A stretch of 64,000 nucleotides of DNA. Origin: Acanthopleura granulata (Eukaryota; Mollusca; Polyplacophora; Chitonida; Chitonidae). Made by a program: the position numbers and the translations under genes. Under the pieces are notes generated by a model that was given only the letters and a program-made list of their open reading frames with translations, had not been told where the DNA came from and made no database searches. Below are positions 49,317 through 60,665 of the stretch, piece after piece (the first letter of the stretch is position 1; each line of letters begins with the position of its first letter). The DNA is taken from the NCBI GenBank assembly GCA_016165875.1, contig JABBOT010000017.1, positions 1,279,330-1,343,329 of the forward strand. The letters are read 5' to 3'.

Positions 49317-49409
49317 TCACCTCCCGAAACTTCGTGCGTTTGTAAGCAAACCGATCACACCTCACCTCCCGAAACTTCGTGCGTTTGTAAGGTGTAAACC
49401 GATCACACC
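49317..49409 (+). repeat. Tandem duplication, two ~46-bp units
   Basis: The block tcacctcccgaaacttcgtg then cgtttgtaag and accgatcacacc is present twice in a row with only a small insertion (gtgt) in the second unit. In intron 1. Confidence 0.7.
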
Positions 49410-50044
49410 CGTGAATTTCTTACCAAGATTTATCTCAAGTCTTAAAGGATAAGTGCTGTGATACATACACCAGACATGACGCGTTTCCGATCACACTGTA
49501 CGGACGGCAGGCCAACATTCACCAGGCCTATCCACCCAAGCCAAATATCAAGCGAATGAACTAGATGTCGTAACAAGATTTATGCTTCATTCTCACACAA
49601 GGACGAATCTTAATCAAAAGCATGTGTCCATATGAACTACGGAGAAGCGAGACGTAATTGGAAGAAAAGAGTTCTAGATGCTAATATAACCTTGTTGACG
49701 ATGTGTTCTAGAAGCTTCTTCTCTTCTCAGACAAAGCTTCATCACTCTATAGTCAGCTGTAATTCGGGTACATAATCCATCTTCCGTCTCCCACTACACA
49801 ATCCCTTCACCCATTTAATCTATTTTCTGTTTTATTTCCTGATGTGCAGAAGCAATCGGCTTTAATCTAATCTCAGTGAGTCATTTTTTTTGCCAGGGAA
49901 GGGATACTACACCTCTATTCTGCGTTTGCTTAACGGGAAATCCGATATATGGCTGTTGAACCAGGTCACACGCTTCGAACGCCATGTTTAGACACAGAGA
50001 AAACTAGAATTCATGGACCGTATACTAAGTAAAGGAAAGGATTA

Positions 50045-50150
50045 AAACATGCGGATGGTCGTGGCTTTCCCCAGCCCCACGATAATGCTGGCCGTCGTCG
50101 TTAAAATGCTCTTGCGTACGGCATAAAACCTCAGTCATATAAAATATTAA
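50045..50150 (+). mobile_element. SINE 3' half, forward, in intron 1
   Basis: It contains atgcggatggtcgtgg, gataatgctggccgtcgtcg and gcgtacggcataaaacctc. Confidence 0.6.
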
Positions 50151-50309
50151 TACATATGGTGCTTTATATATTTAATACATGTTTACACCACACTGAGAAA
50201 AAATTAACTCGGATCACAATATTCAGGTTCGTAAAAACGGTATGAAAATGCTGTGCATTTTGATTCCCCTTATCTGCTTTTGCATATTCATTTCTGTATT
50301 TCATTGGTA

Positions 50310-50395
50310 ACAGTATATCACTTATACGACATGTACGACGACGGACAGCATTATGATGGCAGCGCCTGGGGTATACCCACGGCAGTACGCACGTT
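50310..50395 (-). mobile_element. Degraded SINE fragment, reverse, in intron 1
   Basis: Acttatacgacatgtacgac and cagcattatgatggcag match the SINE core with gaps. Confidence 0.4.
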
Positions 50396-52507
50396 GCCAT
50401 GTACTTGTAGATACGTATGCAAAGTATCACCATGTTGAATGCCGAACCGCCACAATCCTTGATATGCGTCGATCCAACTCGGACGTTGGCACTTCAATCA
50501 CAGGTGGACAATATGTGTTTATTTTCTGATGTTAGGAAGACGGGACCCAGGTGGTAACATTGGTACTTTAATTTGACTCGAATTTGACATGTATATTGTC
50601 AATATTAACGTGTCTCTTTTATCATTTATCATCTATACTTCAAAAAATTAGACGCAGAGCCTTGAGAAGACTATGATGATATGTGGTGATCGTCATGTTG
50701 GGAAACAAACTGTTTTAAACGACAAGACAACAAAACAGTATGAGCAAAGTTATTTTAGAAGGGCCCTCTATATAAATCTAACCGGGCATAGTCAGTTCTT
50801 TACTACGTGCTTTTTTAGTCTATAAATCAACTTTTAATCTGAAATTCTTATAAAGGCATGAGATACGCCATTTTAGACAAACCGGAAACACGATATTGCG
50901 TCATCTGTACCCTATATGCTCTTCAGTTTGAGACGAGACACTCCTTTGTCGTGTAAAGTACGACCCCCTTTATTATTTCAACCGAAGACCGCGTATTGTG
51001 GCCTCCTGCTTGAGACACTCGGGGAATAACCCTAGGCGTCTGTTACTACCATTTTCTCCTTGAATGTGGGTTTAAAATGTATCAGAAATGTCTTGTAATC
51101 AGAAGGAAAACAACTGATTTAACACTACACCATTGGTGAACAAGAAACGGGTGGCGTCACAGCAGTAACAGATGTCTTCGCGGGTGGTAGAAATATCTCT
51201 CCTTTGATTGGCTAAAATTGCCCCGTACTATTTTACTCACGTGGGAGTTACTTTGAAATGAGATATCACTGTCTAGAAATGAGTATCATGCTTTCTTTGC
51301 TTTGAACACTTATGTTGTATGACAAAAACAATTAGACTTCTAACTTGCTCCAGCGAAAACTCCGACGAATCCAAATGGATGAGTTCCCCAGGCTGCATTG
51401 ATGAAATCCTAGAATGAAATAAGAAACAGACTGATCTATGGTGAAATCCAGGGAAATGTCCAGTGAAGCTAACAAGTGGACTACTACGCAAATACTTAGT
51501 GACTATGCCAAAGTTGGTCTTTCCTTAACACTCCTTGCGTCTTTACGCCATCGGCGTACATTTTACTCCTTCTCTTTAACAAGAATTTGTCAAATTTTCT
51601 TAGCCTGTATACTGGTCTGGAAAATAGTCTTCCGATTATTAACCCGGAGATATATTATTGTAGAGGAATGACAGTGTCTACAATATAGAACTACCAGGCG
51701 TTTTCAATTAAATGCTTTTATTTACTTGACAATATATTCATTTACTTGACTGTGTACGTCGTAAAGGGATTTAAGCTGCTCAAAGTCATCTGGTTGCAAT
51801 GCCTTAAGTCCTTGTTTGGCGTTGTTGTACTTTAGATTTTATATCAGTCCCGTTATCTGAAATCTGGAGGCCTGAGACAGTGTCCTTTGATGATTCCCCA
51901 TGTTAAAAACAGTGTTGGTTTAACGATACGCCTCTCTTAGTGTCAACATAAAAACAGAGAATATTTGTCATGAAATAATCACCCTTTGGCGTAGTATCTG
52001 ACGTCAGCTTCCAATAGCCCTTGTACAACCATGGGAGACTTTGATTCTAGTAAATTACTACAGGAAGTGCTTAGACTGATTGAGGAGGGTAAAGCTGAAG
52101 TAAACCACGGGAAATGTTTGTGATTTGTCTGTAGTGCAGCTGGATTTCCTCTAGAACACAGCTGTGCATTATCCCCTTCGATCATTTGTAGAAAAGGGCA
52201 AAGTCGTTCTTTTTTTAAATCCTTGCCACAAAAGCAATGTCTCCATTTATCCGACGTCGATATTTGTGCTGCTCCACGGGGTACAGCGCAGGTCAGAAAC
52301 ATATGTGATAGGTCAGATCAAAAAAGTGAGTGTTCCAACCACGAACCAATTCCCAATTAGACAGGATAACTCAATACTATAGGATCGCGATATCCTAAAA
52401 CAATGCACCAGTTTTTACCACCTCATTATTAGATATGTAGTATTATTTTATTCCTTTTTCGTACCATATTCACGTACCATTGAATGAAACATTTTCAATT
52501 TCCAGAC
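50396..52507. other. Intron 1, later part, without recognised exons
   Basis: A 107-codon minus frame at 51979-52302 is unrecognised and unsupported. Confidence 0.4.
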
Positions 52508-52554
52508 CACCCCCCCTCCCCCACCTCCCACCCACCCCCCACCTCCCACCCCCA
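52508..52554 (+). repeat. C-rich tract in intron 1 (quadruplex potential on the minus strand)
   Basis: Repeated C runs of 3-7 separated by a or t (accccccctcccccacctcc and continuing). It lies about 540 bases before the 96-bp array. Confidence 0.75.
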
Positions 52555-53090
52555 CGTTCCATACATCGTTAACATGCTCTTTCTTATATACCTCCCGAGA
52601 TCGTTGATGGTTTGTGTTATTTAGCGTGCTGGAAACTGGTCTTGCGATTGTTGACCCAGAACGCCCATTTTGGTTGACGGCTGCTGGACGAATGGCGGTT
52701 TCGACGGCTTGTTTCGTAACATTTGCCATATGCCCCAGTACAATAGATGATTAAAATGATCCGTTTCGTTACATTGTCCACCTCATAAACTATATACAAA
52801 CTAACCCAGCAATCCTTTATAAATGTCCATATCTAAAACTTTATCGGGATAATGATCAGATAGTATGTAGGTAGCTGATTAGCATTGAATGAAGCCTGCT
52901 TTCTTCTGATGATGTGCTGGTCGCTGTCGCTTTTGTATATTGCATTGATGTGGGTGAGATATAAAGTACTGGCGATAATCTGGCGCCATACTGGCTAGAC
53001 GAGAGATATGTTTTCTCAGACTGCTGAGTTCGGCGTAAAACACGTCAGATTAAACAAATAATTCTTAGATTGTTGTGAAAGTTAAACTCA

Positions 53091-53684
53091 GTACTTTTCC
53101 ACATGTGCCATGGCGGAGTGTGTATTATGTGTAAACGAAACCGGTGTGCCGGAATAAATCACCGATATTTGCCAAGTTGTACTGGTGAACTTTTCCACGT
53201 GTGCCATGGCGGAGTGTGTATTATGTGTAAACGAAACCGGTGTGCCGGAATAAATCACCGATATTTGCCAAGTTGTACTGGTGAACTTTTCCACATGTGC
53301 CATGGCGGAGTGTGTATTATGTGTAAACGAAACCGGTGTGCCAGAATAAATCACCGATATTTGCCAAGGTGTACTGGTGAACTTCTCCACATGTGCCATG
53401 GCGGAGTGTGTATTATGTGTAAACGAAACCGGTGTGCCGGAATAAATCACCGATATTTGCCAAGTTGTACTGGTGAACTTTTCCACATGTGCCATGGCGG
53501 AGTGTGTATTATGTGTAAACGAAACCGGTGTGCCGGAATAAATCACCGATATTTGCCAAGTTGTACTGGTGAACTTTTCCACATGTGCCATTGCGGAGTG
53601 TGTATTATGTGTAAACGAAACCGGTGTGCCGGAATAAATCACCGATATTTGCCAAGTTGTACTGGTGAACTTTTTCACGTGTGA
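53091..53684 (+). repeat. Minisatellite: about six 96-bp units in intron 1
   Basis: The motif acttttccac recurs at exactly 96-base steps (TTTTCC at 53095, 53191, 53287, 53383 and so on). Units differ at only a few positions, such as an a/g swap in cacatgtgcc, ccagaataaa in unit 3 and gccattgcgg in unit 6. Because 96 is divisible by 3 and the unit lacks stops in two frames, it produces a 193-codon frame on one strand and a 199-codon frame on the other. Neither looks like a gene; both are 32-residue echoes. Confidence 0.92.
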
Positions 53685-53996
53685 CAAACATCATGTTTGT
53701 TCCCATCGATCGTTGTGTAACTACACGAGAAAGAGCGTGCGCTTATTGTGATCGACAGCTTATCAGCTACAATCCTGTCCCTTTGACGCCCATGAAAGCT
53801 TAACTGCGTTTACTTCTCTACCGGACATCTGGAACTGTCGTATTTTGGTGAGGTAATCGAGTATGCTGAAGAAATCCGGTGACCCTTTCTCAGGACAGAT
53901 TATATACCAGATCGTTAGGTTATGGTAGCCAAACAATTCCTTCAATCGTTTGCCATTCTGTTAATTAAGATGTGCTTTCCATTCATTTTGTTCCAG

Positions 53997-54147
53997 AAAG
54001 CCAACTGATCAACGCACTCTGTCCCCAAACAGCCGGCGAGGCGGAGATGAGAGCTAAAGAGTGCCTGACAGCGGTTGGCCTAACCATGGAGCCTGCCTCG
54101 GAAGGCGGGAACTCGGGCGATGCGGACAGGCTCAAACAATATTGCCA
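53997..54147 (+). CDS. Exon 2: start of the cysteine-rich ectodomain
   Basis: The exon is preceded by a pyrimidine-rich acceptor (cattttgttccag) and followed by the donor ca|gtaaga. Only one of the three frames is open, and it is the frame dictated by exon 1. It carries cysteines 26, 40 and 67, including the motifs ALCPQTAGEAE and AKECLTAVG, and ends QYC. The A-G-E-A...A-K-x-C spacing is what brings the DUF1397 haemolymph glycoproteins to mind. The exon is 151 nt, almost the same as the next two, suggesting a modular design of about 50 residues per exon. Confidence 0.82.
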
Positions 54148-54392
54148 GTAAGATTTTGCCTGTCTTCAAGTAATTTAGTATTATGCAAACAAGTATATAA
54201 CATTCAAGACTATACATGACAAGAGTTTGATGTACAGGGCGAACGATGTCATTCTAATCAAACTATGAACCGCACTTCTAACAATTGTCTCTGTTTGAAG
54301 CCTTCTCGCCTGTCTGCAAAGATGTCTCGTCAGTGTCTTTTGATTATAACGAAGTCCGAAGCGAATAAAGAGAAGTTTTCCATTACATTTAT

Positions 54393-54533
54393 TGTCTGAT
54401 TAGTGTTTAACGCCGTACTCTAGAATATTTCACATATACGACTGCGTCCAGCATCATGATGGGAGAAAACTGGGCGGAGCTCAGCAAAAGCCCACGACCA
54501 TACGGAGGTTGCTGACAGACATTCTCACGTACC
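54393..54533 (-). mobile_element. SINE body, reverse, in intron 2
   Basis: It contains tagtgtttaacgccgtactc, catatacgactgcgtccagc, gatgggagaaaactggg and cggaggttgctgacagac. Confidence 0.75.
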
Positions 54534-56044
54534 TTGTATTACATAGACTTAATGTAAAATTCTTTGGACCAATTACAGAACATGTATGTAGATTGGTCTT
54601 TCACTCATTTGAAGAAATACAGATCTGAGTATGTATAAGTTTGATTTTTCGATGTTTGATATTCAGCATAAAGGTATGGATCAATTATTGTTTTTGACTG
54701 GATCATTATATCGGGTTTTGTTGAGAAACAAGGCAGTTCTGTGACATTGGCATTGACGTGTTGAAATAAAAGAATAAAACTGACAAAATAAATTTGAAAA
54801 AAAAGGTTATGAGTCCTTTGTGATGTTAATAAACATATTCCTTTATACTCTGGATGTGCACTCTTCCACAATTGCCGTTCTAAAATGAACAACAATGACG
54901 AAATAAAAAAGAAAACGAGAACTTAGAGTAGGACACATTTTTATCACTAAAGGTAAGAAAAGGCCTCCTCTACTGCATAATTTGATAAAATGTTAGGGGA
55001 ACATTTCTGATTATATTTACTAAAACATGAGTGTAAAAATGTATCACAAAAAAGTTATTTAGACGGAACGAACAACGGTGAATATTGATGAGCTGCAGGT
55101 TTGCTAACTAAAGGTAAGCAGTGTAAGTGTTACCACCTGAACACTGGGACCTAGGCGATCAGTAAAGTCTAGTCAACAAAGGTTTCTTAAGATTTTTGAC
55201 GTCACATGTTACAGTACGACTCTCTTTATCTTTAGTGACAATAGATTTCGAACTCGAAATTCCCCTACTGTTTCATAAGCAAACCTCCACATCGAAATAC
55301 ATGGCTTTGTCGGGATTGAAGGTGCGTTGCTCGTATTATACTAATGCGACCGGTGAATGTCAGTAAGTGCGTTGTTTTCAAAACGGTTGATAACTGTACA
55401 TTGAAATGTGTTTGACGTCTGATTGACCTAAAATTCCAGAGCGGAGTAGGGTTAATTCATTTCTTTCTTCGATTTCTTTCTTAACGCCTTGCGCAAGAAT
55501 TTTTCACTGATGCTATGGCGGACAGATTTACGGGAGCACTGTTATAAATTTATAAATATATAAATTAAAGTTAAAAAAACTGTTGTCGCGATGGTCGTAA
55601 TGACAGATAACGTGTTTCTCCTATTACGAGTGCTTTGCCACTAAAGCTACTGCACTGGTAAAACCCTCTTGGCAATAACAGATTTAGCGTGGTAAAAACA
55701 CAGATTTTTCTTATTAAACAGCGCGGATTATTAGATAATCCGTAATTTTCAAACCTTTGGAAAGTCACTGACACTCAGAAATATTCACGACATTAGTGGG
55801 AGGCACTAGTTGTCGCCTATTACACTTTCTCTCATTTCTAACATGGCATCCTCTTATCTCTAAGACTCATATGGGTCACTTTAACCCAAACACGTATATG
55901 CATTTTCTTGCCAGGCTTCAAAGCCAGAAAGTAAAGCAATTCTGAACGTAAATAAATGTACGTTTCAAAGCTCTACAGCTTTTTCCCTTTTTTTCTTTTT
56001 TTCACGGTGCTTAAGAAATACACTGCTGCTGTTGTATTCTACAG

Positions 56045-56196
56045 GGACGGCACGCTGGACGTAGCCCTCGAGTGCGTGGAAAATATCCTGATTGAATGTA
56101 AAGATCAGAACCCTCATGTCGGTGACCTGTTGTCGAAAAGTGTCAGCATTGACAAACTGAGGAATGGATTTGATTACATGTGCAACAATATTGATA
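56045..56196 (+). CDS. Exon 3: ectodomain, cysteines 78, 86 and 114
   Basis: The acceptor is ttctacag and the donor is gata|gtaagt. One leading base completes a glutamine codon with exon 2. The exon encodes the motifs LDVALECVENILIECK and FDYMCNNID, a predicted amphipathic helical pattern with paired cysteines. The open frame in genomic DNA runs past the donor, but that extension is low-complexity (a G run near 56264) and breaks the phase needed by the downstream exons, so the donor is preferred. The composition is clearly coding-like compared with the AT-rich flanks. Confidence 0.85.
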
Positions 56197-56477
56197 GTAA
56201 GTGTTTGATGGGAAAAGGAGAGAGACCACATCTTACTGTAGAGAACATTACAAGAAACGAGGAGGGGGGGGGGGCGAGGTTGAAGGAAGGACGCCGACAG
56301 TGGCTTTCTACCACTAACAACTCGGATTAGTTTGGATCGACAAAATGAATGGGATTCGTGAAAAGTAGCTATATGAAAAGATTCGTACTCTGTCGGAAAT
56401 TGTGTAAACAGTTTCATTTTCCAGCATCTTTTATGTTTCGAAACCCTGCCTCTGTGGTACGTACATTTTTGAGGTAG

Positions 56478-56516
56478 GACGTCAACATCAAACGACGTCA
56501 GCGTCAAATGACGTCA
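56478..56516 (+). repeat. Three GACGTCA motifs at 16-base spacing in intron 3
   Basis: GACGTCA occurs at 56478, 56494 and 56510. The last is a full CRE palindrome (TGACGTCA, 56509-56516). It may be a short tandem repeat or a cluster of bZIP binding sites. Confidence 0.45.
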
Positions 56517-57127
56517 ACGGTTAACTTATTGACTATCACCGTTGGCGTCACGACTGTATGTTATATAATTTGCGAGCTGACCTCTGAAATCTCAAGGAAT
56601 ATGGTAGTTTAAATTTAATTTTATTCAGATAAGATATTTTTTCGTATTTTTATATGTAAGGGAGTCTCCAGAGAACAGCATATTATGAAACTAATAGCAT
56701 ACCTTTCGTGTATGTTTAAACCTTTTTAGTGAAGACGATTTCTCGTGTGCTTCAGTTGAAAGTGTCATGTGGGTTTTTTCCGCTAACAGGTTTTATTTTT
56801 CTTACAACTCTGTTCTGAAATAGCAGCCGAAATTTATGCAATATTTATTTAAGACTTCTTTTTTCAGTTCAGGCTGATATTCTGGTTGAACTGTAGACTT
56901 TGCTCATGTTCCACAAAGGTTCCACACAGTCGATGTTGTCATTAATCTTATAGGATGCAGTTTTCAACGTTACATATATAGTTATTTACAATATTTCATA
57001 TTTTTAAAATGTAGTTTTGCACCTTTAACTTATATTTCGTTTTTAACTGGGTTTAAAAACGCTTGTCTGATTTACCTGGAGTGTTCTCATTATATATATA
57101 AAAAACATTCACCGTTTACTGTTGTGA

Positions 57128-57194
57128 CCATATTGCTATGATATTGCTGCGATATTGCCGACGTAGCATTAAGACATGGTCATTCATTCATATT
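57128..57194 (+). mobile_element. LINE 3'-tail fragment inside intron 3 of the five-exon gene
   Basis: The text gatattgccgacgtagcatt followed by aagacatggtcattcattc matches the LINE terminus. It ends about 80 bases before the exon 4 acceptor. Confidence 0.6.
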
Positions 57195-57271
57195 TCAGTG
57201 ATATTTATTCATTCTACTTTTCTTTTGCGCATTTGGTTATGTATATATACATCCGTATTATTTGTTTTCAG

Positions 57272-57422
57272 TTTTATCTATCCACGCGACGTGTATAGAG
57301 CTGCAGACCAGACCAATATCCAAGTGTGTACAGTTAGAGACACAGAAGTTCCAGGACAAGATAGCCAAGAAAAAGAAAAATAACGACGCTCAGCCTGATG
57401 ACGTATGGTCGTTATCCTGTGG
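57272..57422 (+). CDS. Exon 4: ectodomain, cysteines 126, 137 and 168
   Basis: The acceptor is ttgttttcag and the donor is tgtgg|gtaagc. Direct joining of exon 3 to exon 5 is out of phase; inserting this exon restores the frame exactly. That is the strongest argument that it is real, since its frame does not begin with a methionine and its first codons are not visible as a normal ORF. It encodes HATCIELQ and ISKCVQLETQ, a lysine-rich segment (KIAKKKK) and DDVWSLSC. The basic run in the middle of a secreted domain is unusual and may be a surface loop or a processing site. Confidence 0.8.
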
Positions 57423-57439
57423 GTAAGCAACCAGTCATC

Positions 57440-57665
57440 CATGTAGCCCGGACTGGCCAAGGCGGTCGCCGTGAATTCAGTCCCACCTCATGCTGGCCTC
57501 ATCTGTGGTAGTGCGTGGGAAGGTCCGCCAGCAACCTGTGGGTGGTTGTGGGTTTCCCCGTTCTCCTTCTCCGGTTTCCCATCACTATATTGCTTGCCGC
57601 CGTAGTTTAAGCGAAATGTGTTTGAGTACGACGTAAAACAGCAATCAAATAAAATCAAATAAAGA
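57440..57665 (+). mobile_element. SINE, forward, in intron 4
   Basis: It starts about 20 bases past the exon 4 donor. It has a decayed head (actggccaaggcggtcgcc), gtgggaaggtccgccagc, ttgcttgccgccgtagttt and gagtacgacgtaaaacagc, then a repeated atcaaataaa tail. Confidence 0.75.
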
Positions 57666-58496
57666 CATATCTTGTATACTCCTTCCTCGCGCAAAAGTTG
57701 TAACATGTAACTTATACAAGAAATATGGCAATCATGACAAACAGATCGGGCTCGGTCTCTGTCCAAAAACTCTGTCGAAATAACTCTGAGTACAGCGTTA
57801 TACATTAACCACTAAAGCAGCCAATCAGTGAAATCAGTCCTTTCATATCTCATGATGAAAGGCGCGAATTCTACATTTGCACAATTTTCTTACAAGGAAA
57901 AAAGTTCTTATTGTTCGCTTTGAATAGCAACTTGGATATAAATGACATAGAAGCCTCGCCGCTGGCACGTTCACCTATAATAATCAACTTTGAAGTGCAG
58001 CGCATTTGATGCTTCCTATTCACAGAGAAGAAAACTAATGACAAAGCAGCATGAAACGTTACAAGTAATCAGCCGCTTTCACAGACACGACATGAGTAAT
58101 ATTTTATTCACCAAGGGAAGGCTATAATAAAGTAGTTTGCTCCATCCCTGTTGCCTACTTTGATGCAATTGTCCAGAATATCATAGCCCGGTGAATGTCA
58201 AAAGGCAATGTTTCCGCATCGAGTCGAAACCAGCACGTGGTATACCACGACGAATGTAGAGTAAATGGAGGCACGATGGATGAAAAAAGCGAACGCAAAA
58301 GGAAAAGTCTAATACTGTACGCGTCTTTGTCTCTCTTCCTCGCTATGTGTCGGATCTTTCCACCATGGTCTTGCTCACATCATAATGAATTTCTCACATT
58401 TCGAGAGAGTTACGTACGAAACAACAATCACGGCGTATAGTTTGTCGAGAAATACAAGACATTTGTTATGATTTTGGTGTTTTTTTCCCTCCGCAG

Positions 58497-58701
58497 GTTT
58501 ATGGATAAAGTGTTTGACTGCCAGGACAAATTCTATCGGGAAAACTGTGGCGAAGAAGTAGCCGATGTTCTGGCCAATTTTATGCAATCTGTGAAGCCGC
58601 CAGTGTGTGCAAATTACGGGAATGGTAGCGAGAGCGCCGCTGTGGCACCGGTTGTTCTAGTTTTTGGAATTTTTACTTTCTTTGCTCTCTCCAGCCTTTG
58701 A
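58497..58701 (+). CDS. Exon 5: last cysteines, GPI-type hydrophobic tail and stop
   Basis: The acceptor is tttttccctccgcag; a leading G completes a glycine codon with exon 4. The exon encodes FMDKVFDCQDKFYRENCG, a predicted helix and KPPVC, giving cysteines 177, 186 and 206. A linker (YGNGSESAA) with one NGS sequon is followed by a hydrophobic end (VAPVVLVFGIFTFFALSSL) and TGA. Small residues followed by a terminal hydrophobic segment with no basic tail is the classic GPI-anchor signal; the omega site would be around serine 213-215. A simple C-terminal membrane anchor is the alternative. Confidence 0.88.
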
Positions 58702-58805
58702 GCCTAATGAGGACTCAAATGTCATTACACACATGTGATCAGCAAACGAGGGAAGGAATCGTCCAATGACAATTCAAGTGCCTGGCATTCCTCATGTTAC
58801 TTGAC

Positions 58806-58811
58806 AATAAA
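58806..58811 (+). promoter_or_regulatory. Polyadenylation signal AATAAA for the five-exon gene
   Basis: A canonical AATAAA about 105 bases after the stop codon at 58699-58701. This gives a short 3' untranslated region. It is the first exact hexamer after the stop. Confidence 0.55.
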
Positions 58812-60454
58812 GGTTCGGTTAATCACCATGGAAGACCACAATTTTCTCTCCCCATCGTCGCCTTCAGTGACAAGTTGCAAGTATAAGTTATAGTAAAGTG
58901 AATGTTAAGCTACTGACTTTTCAACAATGAATTAAGTTTTTTGGGGGGGGGGGGGAATTGCCTCGCACTTCTTTCCAACGGGGGCCACAAAGCTAAGGAT
59001 TCGGGCCACCAAAGTTCAGTGCATAACACCCACGTGACTGTGCATTGTGCGGAGGATGTTTACTGTGGGTCAAATTTCTGTCAGTGTCCTTCAAGTTTTC
59101 TTAAAAAACGAACCTTTACCATATCGGCGTAGAATATATATTAACTTCGAACAAAACATTCAAAACTAGCCTTTGAATGTCCATTCGAAGATTTCAACAG
59201 TGGAATAATTGGATTAATATGAACGTGTAATCAGTTCCTGTGGAATGACCAGGGCTATTGAAAGATGCTTGATGTGTTTATACCTGAATGTAAGATATCA
59301 AACAACAAGGACATTGGAATTACCAAGGTGAATTCTCAGTCTTTGGATTTGGATTGGATGACAACAAAACTACACAGCTAAAAGTAAGTAGCACGGAGCA
59401 GAAATGGACTTGAAGTTGTGTACGCAGAAGAAACGTATCACATATATCTCAGAAACTGTGGACACAACACATGGGCACCGATGAGCACAGCATGGTACAG
59501 GATCGCTTAGATGTGGGCACAGGTATGAAGGATAAAGATTCGGGTATTCCAGAATGCCTTGACATCAGTCAATTAAGGAATCAAACAGCCAGAAATGTGA
59601 TCGTTCAAGACACGCTTGATATGTAAATGTGTATATACTAGTTGCAAGTATTTCAGTCACTCGCTCTTCATGGCTAAAGATGCAACACAGGTAACCGTTA
59701 TGTCCTGATTAAAGGAAATTTATGAACAGTGTGATATTGGATACATACATGCTTACTGGTGTATTGTGTGACCTGAAATCTGGGCGAATCCGACATTGCA
59801 CTGAAACATAAGTTATACCTTCGATGGAGAACTGGCGAATGCACTACAAAGGAAAACATTTGCTGCCACCAAAGAAGATAAGCGAGAGAGCTGTTTCGAG
59901 TGCACATGCTCGGGATATCTTGGCAACAGGTCAAACAAACAAACAAGTCAGCTTGCTTATACAAAGGCGTTTTAACCTTAGGCAGTAAAAAAGTCTGGAA
60001 ACCTACACGAGGTCTTTGCAAAAACATTTGATTTTAAGGCTTTGGGCATAGTTTTAAGTACAGGAAGGTTGAAAACATCCACAACAAACTAACAGTGAGC
60101 GGAATCCAGAATCCATTCACAGACGTAAATGGAGAATTGATTTTGTTTATCTGGCGTATGACGTGAGTTGCTTATACATACTGCTGCACCACTCGAAACA
60201 GCTTTCTTGCTTATTGGAGCATAGGTCTTGGATGTTAATACCGACATGGATTCATCTCGTTATAGTGTTGTACAATCATCCACAGGAAAATGGTATTTAA
60301 TGTAGGAAAGAGTTCATGGGCATTTTTCATGATGAGGTAGTGTATTAACTTTATACTGGAAGATGGTATGCATCAAAAAGATCATAAAAAACTGTGTCTG
60401 AAAATATCATCACTCTTTTTTTAGACTTTCGTCACTATAATAAACACAGGCATA
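58812..60454. other. Downstream flank of the five-exon gene
   Basis: A 13-base G run lies at about 58942. No further gene is seen. Confidence 0.45.
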
Positions 60455-60665
60455 TGTTTTGATGGCATGGTGGGTTTTATGGCCTATATGGGTAATGCGT
60501 GCCATCACGGGCGTCACGCCGACTTTTCCTTGGCCTTACCGCAAAACTTTAATGCTATGTTAGTGTTTCCACACACAGTCACATTTTACAGCAGTACGGC
60601 TCACAACAACATTATTCAGAGCTGAACATAAGAGGTGTACAAAAAGTTTTGCGGTGTCACTACTC
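60455..60665 (+). repeat. Family D dispersed repeat
   Basis: It contains cgtcacgccgacttttcctt, tttaatgctatgttagtgtt, gctcacaacaacattattca and aaagttttgcggtgtcacta. Matches the 8.2-kb copy. Confidence 0.6.

Larger units (their letters stand above)
43303..58701 (+). other. Five-exon host gene for a secreted, probably GPI-anchored 12-cysteine protein
   Basis: Gene span from first ATG to stop, assembled by eye from five exons with GT/AG introns and continuous reading phase (52+151+152+151+205 = 711 nt, 236 residues plus stop). Introns are about 10.6, 1.9, 1.1 and 1.1 kb. Residues 1-17 form a signal peptide. Cysteines fall at 26, 40, 67, 78, 86, 114, 126, 137, 168, 177, 186 and 206. There is one N-glycosylation sequon at 211 (NGS), then a small-residue region and a hydrophobic C-terminal stretch (about 218-236) with no cytoplasmic tail, as in GPI-attachment signals. 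The cysteine layout resembles the 27-kDa haemolymph glycoprotein family (DUF1397); this is inference. The nematode T20D4.11-like (DUF19) fold is an alternative. Function unknown. Upstream non-coding exons were not located. Confidence 0.8.

Noticed and set aside
53088..53687. CRISPR-like array or a real repetitive protein on either strand
   Set aside because: The units are contiguous 96-bp repeats without unique spacers, the genome is eukaryotic, and open frames on both strands follow from a 96-base unit lacking stops.
55956..56330. 124-codon ORF taken as one exon
   Set aside because: Only the part 56045-56196 fits the splice phases; the rest is intron read-through with a G run. The 180-codon minus frame here is a shadow.
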